NCBI GenBank assembly: GCA_001916055.1
Contig: MNRR01000045.1
Coordinates: 20,887 to 44,730 of the forward strand
Direction of reading: 5' to 3'
Length of the DNA: 23,844 nt
Origin: Clostridium sp. 28_12
GTDB taxonomy: Bacteria; Bacillota; Clostridia; TANB77; CAG-508
How positions within the stretch are numbered: position 1 is the first letter of the stretch; each line of letters starts with the position of its first letter. This document shows positions 15,446 through 21,082 of the stretch, piece by piece. The notes below the pieces were generated by a model. It searched no databases. It was given only the letters and a program-made list of their open reading frames with translations, and was not told the origin of the DNA. Made by a program: the position numbers and the translations under genes.

Positions 15446-16726
15446 TTATATTTCTCTATATTTAGCCTTTTTTCGCAAAGTTGGCAAACTTTTATAAATA
15501 ATTTTAAAGCATGAGAATTTTTCAAGTTCATTATCATCTAAGCAATCTAAATAAATATCAAGTTCTTCTAGATTCTTACAAGCTGATATTATTGCAGGAT
15601 GTAGATTAGTTTCAAACATCAATTCTATTCCAAGCATTATTGCACTTCTTTTTGATTTTCCTTCTCTATGATACATCAAATTGTATCCTTCTCTAAATCT
15701 TGCTCTTATTGAATTTTTATATTTATCTAACGGTAATATATATTTATTTTCAATTATTTCAGAAATCTTGGCGCCCTTGTTTTGTGATACGTCTTTTTTT
15801 ATTTCATCTTTTGTATATGGCAAATAAACTTTTCCATCTTCTTCTGATATAACAAGTGTATGGTTGTCTTCTAGATTATTTTCTATGACTTTTTCTTCGT
15901 CAATTTCAAATATCAATCCGCTTTCATTTGCTATGATTTCAACTAAGTTTGTGAGCTTGAAATTGACCACGTTGTCTTTTCTTTCTAAATTATCAATTAC
16001 ATAATTTATTTTAAAATCCTGATTTGTCGTTATTTCATATTCTTCTTCTTGTTTTTTTATCATCAAATATACATTTCCTGATACTATTCTTAAATTTGGA
16101 CTTCTTACAATTATGTATGAATTATCACTTGTTTGAGTGTAGACATTGTATTCTAATTTTTGTAGCTCTACTTTATATTCATTGTGTTTTAATTGCAACT
16201 CAGTTGTGTCATTTTCTGTGTGAATTTTTATTTCTCCTTGTTGTTCATTTTCTGTTTGTATTGATTCCGTTTCATCTGTTTTTTTGTTTTTTGTTCTCGT
16301 TTTCGTTGTTGCCTTAGTCGTAGTTTTTTTGTTGCATTCTTTTTTTGCAGTAGTCTTGCTGCTTTTAATGCCATCTTCAACTTTTGTAAGACTCTTTTTT
16401 CTGCCCTTTTTTTCTGCTTTTTCTTTTTCTAGATTTTCTTCAATTTCATCTTCATTAATCCATTTATTTATATTTCCAAAAATTTCATCAACTTCTTCAT
16501 CATCTTCAACAACTTTTACTACATTTTTGCTTTTTCTTCCTCTTTTCGCTTTTGTTTTTTCTTCTTTTTCTTCAGATTCGAGGTCTTTTGCCTTAAAATC
16601 ATCTTCATTTTCAGGACTTTCAAGCGTTAAATCTATTTTATATATATCGTCTTCTTCTGCAGCTTTTTTTGTTTTTTTTCTCTTTGTTTGAGTATCTTTA
16701 GTTTCTTTTAATAATTTTTCAGCCAT
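15446..16726 (-). CDS. Lys/Glu-rich protein of unknown function with WalR-like promoter
   Basis: I do not recognise this 426-residue protein. The start is set at the ATG at 16726, with GGAGG 5 nt upstream; another ATG four codons earlier (16738) lies inside that ribosome site and is unlikely to be used. Residues 1 to about 180 are highly charged low complexity, alternating acidic blocks with Lys/Arg/Thr-rich tracts (TKRKKTKKAAEED, KRGRKSKN, KKTTTKATTKTRTKNKK). About 190-320 is probably beta-rich (YNVYTQTSDNSYIIVRSPNL, SGNVYLMIKK). The last 100 residues look helical, with KYKNSIRARFREGYNLMYHR and ELMFETNLHPAIISACKNLE. There is no signal peptide or membrane segment, so a cytoplasmic location is inferred. 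A sigma-A promoter with an upstream hexamer array and a terminator make it a single-gene unit. Confidence 0.85.
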   Translation of the reverse strand: MAEKLLKETKDTQTKRKKTKKAAEEDDIYKIDLTLESPENEDDFKAKDLESEEKEEKTKAKRGRKSKNVVKVVEDDEEVDEIFGNINKWINEDEIEENLEKEKAEKKGRKKSLTKVEDGIKSSKTTAKKECNKKTTTKATTKTRTKNKKTDETESIQTENEQQGEIKIHTENDTTELQLKHNEYKVELQKLEYNVYTQTSDNSYIIVRSPNLRIVSGNVYLMIKKQEEEYEITTNQDFKINYVIDNLERKDNVVNFKLTNLVEIIANESGLIFEIDEEKVIENNLEDNHTLVISEEDGKVYLPYTKDEIKKDVSQNKGAKISEIIENKYILPLDKYKNSIRARFREGYNLMYHREGKSKRSAIMLGIELMFETNLHPAIISACKNLEELDIYLDCLDDNELEKFSCFKIIYKSLPTLRKKAKYREI

Positions 16727-16755
16727 TTTAACCTCCATTCTTTAGTATTTAATTA

Positions 16756-16784
16756 ATTATACATCATTTTCCACTCATTCTCAA
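16756..16784 (-). promoter_or_regulatory. Sigma-A-type promoter of the Lys/Glu-rich protein gene
   Basis: TTGAGA (16784-16779) and a perfect TATAAT (16761-16756) are separated by 17 nt on the minus strand, about 30 nt before the ATG. Confidence 0.8.
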
Positions 16785-16794
16785 CCCTTTTTAT

Positions 16795-16822
16795 GTTACA
16801 TTTATGTTACATTTGTATTACA
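16795..16822 (-). promoter_or_regulatory. WalR-like hexamer array (3 boxes, 11-bp phase)
   Basis: Reading the minus strand from 16822: TGTAAT, 5 nt, TGTAAC, 5 nt, TGTAAC. All three fit TGTWAH, and each pair fits the published WalR (YycF) box TGTWAH-N5-TGTWAH. The last hexamer ends exactly 10 nt upstream of the -35 hexamer. The spacing and side of the promoter suit an OmpR-family activator. The regulator itself is not in the window; PhoP or another OmpR-family protein is an alternative. Confidence 0.6.
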
Positions 16823-16823
16823 T

Positions 16824-16852
16824 GCACACGTGAGATCGCTTTTTTTTCGTGC
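16824..16852 (+). repeat. 29-bp REP-like element, single copy (copy 3)
   Basis: Consensus except T for C at position 24. It lies between the terminator of the TasA-like gene and the WalR-like array of the next gene, 1 nt from the outermost hexamer. Confidence 0.9.
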
Positions 16853-16862
16853 ATTTTTCCTC

Positions 16863-16891
16863 AAAAATAGCAAGACTTGTCATCTTGCTAT
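16863..16891 (-). terminator. Rho-independent terminator of the TasA-like gene
   Basis: A perfect 9-bp stem, ATAGCAAGA/TCTTGCTAT, with a 7-nt loop is followed on the minus strand by a five-T run. It starts 8 bp after the TAA at 16900. Confidence 0.85.
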
Positions 16892-16899
16892 GTTGTATT

Positions 16900-18102
16900 T
16901 TATTCTGTTTCAGCACTTGTTGCTCCAATTGTTGATCCTTTAACTAGACCAATATTAACTTTTACTCCTCCACCATGTGATGCATAGTTAATACAATCAA
17001 CATCTTGACCTTCTAGCCATAAGTAAATTCTCATTCTGCAAATTGCATTTGGTGCAATGCCAAATGTTTGCGTGCCATCTGTTGCACTTACTAGATTTTG
17101 AACTCCTTCTTTTATTGTATAATCTTCTTCTGACTTTTTAGTTGTTTGTAAAGAATTTTGTTTTTGTATTTGAGATTCACTTCCATCCCATTTATATATA
17201 TCTGCTATACTCTTTCCTATTGAACTGTCTTTTAAAGCATATGTAGGCATTTGTGTTGTAAGGTCAAAACCTCTCATTCCATTTGCCAATTCTTTTGTTG
17301 CATATTTTCCAGCATCTTGTGCTGACCATGTAATTTTATTGTTGTTTTGAACAATATATTCAACATGATCACTTGAGTTTGGTTCCCATATTGCAACATC
17401 TGTTATATATGGACTTGGTGCCCCTACTCCAATCCCTGCTGTTTCTTTTAAAATTGTAGCTTGATCTGCCATTACATCAGATTTTCCGTTATATTTTGCA
17501 AATGCTATTCTTGCTGTGTTTTGTAATCCTGTTGCACTTTTTTCTGCTTCTAATATTTCTAATGAAGAATCATAGTTTAATTGTAAAATATCATCTGTCA
17601 CTTCTTGTTTTGATGAATTTTTTAAAAATACATCAAACGCAAAATAGCCTGGGTATGTAGAGCTTGCTGGAGCTGTTTCTGTCTCTATCATTGATTTTAT
17701 TTCACTTAATTCTTTTGAGTTAGTGATTTTTCCTCTTAGCATTTTCAAATCTGTTTGGTTACCTGTAACCAAACCTAATGTTGATACTGGTAACATTTCT
17801 GAAGGTGATATGTTATGATGTCCTGAATATGCATCATCTATAATACTTAACTGTCCCTCTTCAGTACCTAGTACTAATCCATTTGACCAATTTTCAGCAT
17901 CTAACGAAATTTCCAATCCCTCTGCTACCTCAACAGTACCTGTTAAATTTGTGATTGATACATTTTTTTGTGTTGAAAACCATGCATATGTGGATATTAT
18001 AAACATAACCAAAGCTAATAATATTACAAAAAACATTGCGTTCATTTCTGATTTTTTCTTATTTTTATTACTTTTTCCCTTCATTTTTTCTTCCTTTCCC
18101 AT
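16900..18102 (-). CDS. TasA/CalY-like secreted surface protein with SipW-type signal peptide
   Basis: A basic N-terminus (KSNKNKKKSEMN) leads into a hydrophobic helix (AMFFVILLALVMFIISTYAWF), then S and T. The AWFS end followed by a beta strand (VSITNLTGTVEVAEGLEISL) is typical of SipW-dependent TasA/camelysin-type proteins of Firmicutes, which form extracellular fibres or coats. The rest looks like a secreted beta domain, ending with the motif RIYLWLEGQDVDCIN seen in clostridial members of this type. No SipW peptidase gene is in the window. The ATG at 18102 has a weak ribosome site. A second ATG at 18084 has AAGGAAG about 5 nt upstream and may be the true start. The gene is a single transcription unit with a consensus-like promoter, a hexamer array and a terminator. 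The family assignment is moderate; the secreted nature is strong. Confidence 0.8.
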   Translation of the reverse strand: MGKEEKMKGKSNKNKKKSEMNAMFFVILLALVMFIISTYAWFSTQKNVSITNLTGTVEVAEGLEISLDAENWSNGLVLGTEEGQLSIIDDAYSGHHNISPSEMLPVSTLGLVTGNQTDLKMLRGKITNSKELSEIKSMIETETAPASSTYPGYFAFDVFLKNSSKQEVTDDILQLNYDSSLEILEAEKSATGLQNTARIAFAKYNGKSDVMADQATILKETAGIGVGAPSPYITDVAIWEPNSSDHVEYIVQNNNKITWSAQDAGKYATKELANGMRGFDLTTQMPTYALKDSSIGKSIADIYKWDGSESQIQKQNSLQTTKKSEEDYTIKEGVQNLVSATDGTQTFGIAPNAICRMRIYLWLEGQDVDCINYASHGGGVKVNIGLVKGSTIGATSAETE

Positions 18103-18130
18103 AATTCACTTCTATTTTCAATTTAATTTC

Positions 18131-18159
18131 ATTTTACTATCTATTTTTATGTTTGTCAA
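18131..18159 (-). promoter_or_regulatory. Sigma-A-type promoter of the TasA-like gene
   Basis: A perfect TTGACA (18159-18154) and TAAAAT (18136-18131) lie 17 nt apart on the minus strand, about 28 nt upstream of the first ATG. Confidence 0.8.
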
Positions 18160-18169
18160 CATTTTTACT

Positions 18170-18208
18170 TTAACAATTATATTACATTTATGTTACAATT
18201 TTGTCACA
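18170..18208 (-). promoter_or_regulatory. WalR-like hexamer array (4 boxes, 11-bp phase)
   Basis: Reading the minus strand from 18208: TGTGAC, TGTAAC, TGTAAT and TGTTAA, each separated by exactly 5 nt. The last three fit TGTWAH; the first has one mismatch. The proximal box ends 10 nt upstream of the -35, the same distance as in the array at 16795-16822. Confidence 0.6.
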
Positions 18209-18212
18209 TTTT

Positions 18213-18241
18213 GCACACCTGAGATCGCTTTTTTTCCGTGC
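18213..18241 (+). repeat. 29-bp REP-like element, single copy (copy 4)
   Basis: Consensus except C for G at position 7. The ends extend to TTGCAC/GTGCAA. It sits between the terminator of the 18296-18625 gene and the hexamer array of the TasA-like gene, 4 nt from the outermost box, as copy 3 does at the sister promoter. Confidence 0.9.
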
Positions 18242-18246
18242 AATTA

Positions 18247-18280
18247 CAAAAATAGACCTATTTAGTTATAAAATAAGTCC
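18247..18280 (-). terminator. Probable terminator of the 18296-18625 gene
   Basis: On the minus strand GGACTTATTT pairs with AAATAGGTCT (two G-U pairs) around a 7-nt loop, followed by ATTTTTG. It lies about 16 bp after the stop codon. Confidence 0.6.
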
Positions 18281-18295
18281 ATTCTGTATTCTGTA

Positions 18296-18625
18296 TTATA
18301 TTTCTTCAAATCCTACTTCTGGTTCTTGGCATTCTTCTGTTCCATCTAGTTGATTGTTAGTAGTTTCCGTTACTTTCGTTGTTCCAAATGAAAATACTTT
18401 TTTCTCTACTCTTGCTTTTTCTTCAAATCTTCTGTTGAATTCGGTTTTCGCATCATTAAGTGTTTCTTGCATTGCATTAAACATTTCTTCAACATCTTCC
18501 TTTGTAAAGTCATATGCATTACTTCTTGCCATTGGCTCAAGTATTTGAATATCATGCATTACGTTATTTACTCTCTTTCCTGCATATTCCATAAATTTGT
18601 TTCTTTTTTCTTCGTTTACTTCCAT
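18296..18625 (-). CDS. Small conserved-type protein of unknown function (109 aa)
   Basis: I do not recognise this protein. It is mostly helical for the first 75 residues (NKFMEYAGKRVNNVMHDIQI, DVEEMFNAMQETLNDAKTEF), then has a Thr/Glu-rich acidic tail. There is no membrane segment or cysteine pair; a soluble cytoplasmic protein, possibly a coiled coil, is inferred. AGGAAGG lies 11 nt before the ATG. It follows the membrane-protein gene (stop at 18685) by 59 nt with no terminator between, so the two are probably cotranscribed, and a terminator-like hairpin follows it. Confidence 0.7.
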   Translation of the reverse strand: MEVNEEKRNKFMEYAGKRVNNVMHDIQILEPMARSNAYDFTKEDVEEMFNAMQETLNDAKTEFNRRFEEKARVEKKVFSFGTTKVTETTNNQLDGTEECQEPEVGFEEI

Positions 18626-18684
18626 TTTTCTACAATCCTTCCTATATTTTTTTCGTCCATCACTATTGAACTAGATATTATATA

Positions 18685-19212
18685 TCACATTTCTTTATTT
18701 TTTTCAAATTCTTTTTTTAGCTCTTTATATGATTTGTGACTATTTAGCAAATTAATGAATAATTCTATTTCTATACTTAAAAATGCAAGATATGGTACAT
18801 GTTCTTCTAGAACATATTGTCTTAATGTCTTATCTGAAACCATGTCAACTCTTGTTCTTTCTTTATATGTCGTATCATTCGTTATTATTATATAAAATAC
18901 AAATATTGTTGCAATCATCACAAGTATTTTGTTGCTTTTTTTCTGCTTTATTTGTAACAGAAAAGCTATTACTGCTGCAATGAATATTATACTTGCTATT
19001 AGCGTTAGTATTCTCGCATCGCATTTAATCCAAAATCCTGGATTTCTTATGTTCCATAAATATGATAAGTATACCCACGCAAACATATTTGTTAGCATAC
19101 ATATATTCAATATTCTATATTTTCCATTTATTAAATTATCAATTAACATGATTGCTGGTAGTACAAATATTGATGCATTTACAATTATTATTAGTATTTC
19201 AGTTATTTTCAT
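18685..19212 (-). CDS. Four-helix membrane protein of unknown function (175 aa)
   Basis: Hydrophobic segments at about residues 4-24, 33-53, 68-86 and 96-112 are separated by short loops. A charged C-terminal region of about 60 residues follows (VSDKTLRQYVLEEHVPYLAF, then SHKSYKELKKEFEKNKEM), probably cytoplasmic. No family motif is recognised. The start has AAGGAG 6 nt upstream of the ATG. A sigma-A promoter at 19305-19333 puts two 29-bp elements in the leader of the transcript. Confidence 0.75.
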   Translation of the reverse strand: MKITEILIIIVNASIFVLPAIMLIDNLINGKYRILNICMLTNMFAWVYLSYLWNIRNPGFWIKCDARILTLIASIIFIAAVIAFLLQIKQKKSNKILVMIATIFVFYIIITNDTTYKERTRVDMVSDKTLRQYVLEEHVPYLAFLSIEIELFINLLNSHKSYKELKKEFEKNKEM

Positions 19213-19233
19213 TTAAATCTCCTTCTTTTGTTT

Positions 19234-19294
19234 GCACACGTGAGATCGCTTTTTTTCCGTGCAATACACACGTGAGATCGCTTTTTTTCCGTGC
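19234..19294 (+). repeat. 29-bp REP-like element, direct dimer (copies 5 and 6)
   Basis: Copy 5 (19234-19262) is exact consensus. Copy 6 (19266-19294) differs only by A for G at position 1, which breaks the outer base pair. They are 3 nt apart in the same orientation. Both lie downstream of the promoter at 19305-19333, so they are probably transcribed as part of the leader of the membrane-protein gene. Confidence 0.9.
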
Positions 19295-19304
19295 AGATAT
19301 TTGA

Positions 19305-19333
19305 ATTATATCAAAGTATTTTATTTTTTACAA
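19305..19333 (-). promoter_or_regulatory. Sigma-A-type promoter of the membrane-protein gene
   Basis: TTGTAA (19333-19328) and a perfect TATAAT (19310-19305) are 17 nt apart on the minus strand. The promoter lies between the two dimers of 29-bp elements. Confidence 0.7.
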
Positions 19334-19342
19334 GCTATTTTT

Positions 19343-19406
19343 GCACATTTTATTTCGCTTTTTTTCCGTGCAAAATTGCACACCTGAGATCGCTTTTTTT
19401 CGGTGC
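19343..19406 (+). repeat. 29-bp REP-like element, direct dimer (copies 7 and 8)
   Basis: Copy 7 (19343-19371) is the most degenerate: it keeps GCAC, CGC, the T-run and CCGTGC, but has ATTTTATTT in place of the CACGTGAGAT core. Copy 8 (19378-19406) has C for G at position 7 together with G for C at position 25, a matched double change. They are 6 nt apart. Copy 8 begins 10 bp after the stop of the RAYT gene. Confidence 0.85.
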
Positions 19407-19416
19407 ACTTTTTCCG

Positions 19417-20193
19417 TTACTTGTCCCATATATTTGAGACAATTCTTCTATTAACTCTAATTACTCTTGAAATTTGAGTCTTGTATGTTCCTTTTATTTC
19501 TTTCATCGATTTTATATATTTTTCTAGTTCTTTTTTACTCATTTCTTTGAAAAATGTTGCAATGTCTTCTTCTTTTTGAATTTGGAACTTTTCTAAAATT
19601 ATCTTTTTCAATTGATCATCTGTAAGTTTTCCTACAATTTCATATTCTGCATAATCTTCATAATCTTCGATGTCTTCTATTTGAGTTGTGTACTTTACAA
19701 AATCCAAAATATTGTTATTATAATAATGTAGTAAAACATCTTTGTCTATTATTTTTGCTTCATTTATATACTCTTGATAACTACTCCACACGTACTTATC
19801 AGTTCTCTTAATTCCAGCTTTTTCTGGATTTCTATGGATATATCTACAGACTTCTAAAAAATACTTTTGATTTTCAATACATTTACTTTTGAATCGGCTT
19901 TGAACTAATGATCCTGTTCTCTGATATTTTTTATTGAAATAACGCACATATCGTATCATTAAACTTTGCATCGACTTTGACAAAAATTCATCTTTACATT
20001 TTATAACCATGTGAACGTGGTTAGTCATTAAACAATAAGAATAAACTGCATAATTAAATTCTTTTTTATTTTCTAAAAATTTTCTTAAGAAATTTCTTCT
20101 GTCTTTATCATCATAAAAAATGTTTTGACCGTCAATTCCTTTTATCATTATATGGTAAATTTTTGAATTTCCCATTTTTCTAAATTTGGGCAC
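19417..20193 (-). CDS. REP-associated tyrosine transposase (RAYT; Y1/HUH family)
   Basis: This 258-residue protein belongs to the Y1_Tnp (IS200-like) superfamily and is most like RAYTs. These are single-strand nucleases linked to dispersal of REP palindromes rather than to a conventional insertion sequence. From the chosen start the HUH motif is TNHVHMVI (His59, His61), QSRFKSK is at 98-104 and RYIHRNP at 117-123, with Tyr118 the likely nucleophile; WSSYQEY follows. The C-terminal end (QISRVIRVNRRIVSNI) looks like a helix-turn-helix. I place the start at GTG 20193, which has AAGGAGG 5 nt upstream; upstream in-frame codons to 20238 lack a ribosome site. It has its own promoter. Oppositely oriented 29-bp elements lie on both sides, four on the 3' side and two on the 5' side, the arrangement expected for a RAYT with its cognate repeats. 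All motifs appear intact. Confidence 0.88.
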   Translation of the reverse strand: MPKFRKMGNSKIYHIMIKGIDGQNIFYDDKDRRNFLRKFLENKKEFNYAVYSYCLMTNHVHMVIKCKDEFLSKSMQSLMIRYVRYFNKKYQRTGSLVQSRFKSKCIENQKYFLEVCRYIHRNPEKAGIKRTDKYVWSSYQEYINEAKIIDKDVLLHYYNNNILDFVKYTTQIEDIEDYEDYAEYEIVGKLTDDQLKKIILEKFQIQKEEDIATFFKEMSKKELEKYIKSMKEIKGTYKTQISRVIRVNRRIVSNIWDK

Positions 20194-20258
20194 TATTTCC
20201 TCCTTTCTTTTTTGCATCAATCTTTCACCATACACCATATCTAATAATTATGTTTACC

Positions 20259-20287
20259 ATTTTATCATACTTTTAAATGAATTGCAA
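20259..20287 (-). promoter_or_regulatory. Sigma-A-type promoter of the RAYT gene
   Basis: TTGCAA (20287-20282) and TAAAAT (20264-20259) are 17 nt apart on the minus strand, about 65 nt upstream of the GTG start. It begins 18 nt downstream of copy 9 of the 29-bp element. Confidence 0.7.
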
Positions 20288-20305
20288 TACATTTCAGTTA
20301 AAATT

Positions 20306-20369
20306 GCACGGAAAAAAAACGATCTCACGTGTGCAAAATTGCACGAGAAAAAAGCGATCTCACGTGTGC
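20306..20369 (-). repeat. 29-bp REP-like element, direct dimer in reverse orientation (copies 9 and 10)
   Basis: Copy 9 (20306-20334) has T for C at position 16. Copy 10 (20341-20369) has C for T at 23 and T for C at 24. They are 6 nt apart. These are the only two full copies with the T-run on the minus strand, and they lie on the 5' side of the RAYT gene, facing copies 5-8 across it. Confidence 0.9.
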
Positions 20370-20372
20370 ACA

Positions 20373-20383
20373 CTCACCTGTGC
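20373..20383 (-). repeat. Possible truncated 29-bp element overlapping the end of yunB
   Basis: On the minus strand this reads GCACAGGTGAG, 10 of 11 matches to the first 11 bases of the 29-bp element, in the same orientation as copy 10 and 3 nt from it. It contains the last sense codons and the TGA stop of the yunB gene. The match is short and could be chance. Confidence 0.4.
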
Positions 20384-21063
20384 CAATAGCTATCTGGAAT
20401 ATTTCCGACTATAACATGTTCAGCAAGAATAACTCTGTTAACAACTGACTGCTCGTAATTTTTTAAAGCTGTAACTGTTTTCATTTTGCAATCGAAGTCA
20501 ACATAGACTCTATGAAGAGTTTGGTTGATTCCTTGTGAAACAAATTCACTTTTTATTTCAGCATCAACAGTACCTGTGACCTCGACATCAATAGGAAACT
20601 CTGGTCCAAACCCAGAAAGAAAATACACTCCGGATAAGCTTCCAAGAGATATTCTAATTTCTGGGTCTCCTATATTGTCAAATTCATGTTGAATGTTTTC
20701 CGTCAAGTCTGAAACCAGATTGTTCATAGGAACAATATTTGATTTTATCATCAATATATTGCCACTTTTGTCTCTTTCAATTGAATATAATTCGTCATAT
20801 TGATATTTGTTCATCACAATTGTTGACTGCTGGTTTGTGATTATTGTGGCCAGAGATTTTACCTTGTCTTCACACATCGTAGCAAATATGGGCTCTACAT
20901 AGTTGTAAGTAATTTTCAATATTGTTGTAATTATTAAGATTAATATTAGAATTTTTCCTATCATTTTTTGAGTGACTTTTAGCCTAAATCTATTTTTGTT
21001 TTCGCCACTTTTATTAGTAAATATGAATCTTTTTCTTGTGTACACCTTTCCTACATTCGCCAT
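20374..21063 (-). CDS. yunB: Sporulation protein YunB
   Basis: The 229-residue protein has a basic N-terminus (TRKRFIF, NRFRLKVTQK) and one membrane helix at about residues 36-57 (ILILILIITTILKITYNYVE). An extracytoplasmic domain follows, with NKYQYDELYSIERDKSGNIL, GSLSGVYFLSGFGPEFPIDV and the closing EHVIVGNIPDSYW. These features match YunB, a mother-cell sporulation protein of the sigma-E regulon in Bacillus whose biochemical role is unknown. The start is placed at ATG 21063 with GAGAGG 7 nt upstream; a TTG immediately before it is also possible. It begins 19 nt after the stop of the SipL-like gene with no promoter between, so the two should be cotranscribed. The C-terminus ends abruptly in HR, within sequence resembling the 29-bp element. 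Confidence 0.85.
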   Translation of the reverse strand: MANVGKVYTRKRFIFTNKSGENKNRFRLKVTQKMIGKILILILIITTILKITYNYVEPIFATMCEDKVKSLATIITNQQSTIVMNKYQYDELYSIERDKSGNILMIKSNIVPMNNLVSDLTENIQHEFDNIGDPEIRISLGSLSGVYFLSGFGPEFPIDVEVTGTVDAEIKSEFVSQGINQTLHRVYVDFDCKMKTVTALKNYEQSVVNRVILAEHVIVGNIPDSYWHR

Positions 21064-21082
21064 CAATAATCCTCTCTGATTT

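Noticed and set aside
15319..15537. 72-codon minus-strand open frame
   Set aside because: It overlaps the end of the Lys/Glu-rich gene and otherwise translates a terminator and two 29-bp elements (KKSDLTCAK, KKAISRV).
16284..16691. 135-codon plus-strand open frame rich in Ser/Phe/Val
   Set aside because: It is the antisense of the Lys/Glu-rich low-complexity region of the minus-strand gene.
19417..20193. A conventional IS200/IS605 element
   Set aside because: The protein carries RAYT-type motifs and a C-terminal extension, has its own chromosomal promoter, and no subterminal element ends or TnpB partner were seen; dispersed short repeats fit a RAYT better.
20186..20389. 67-codon plus-strand open frame
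   Set aside because: It spans the RAYT promoter and ribosome site and translates two 29-bp elements; there is no ribosome site of its own.
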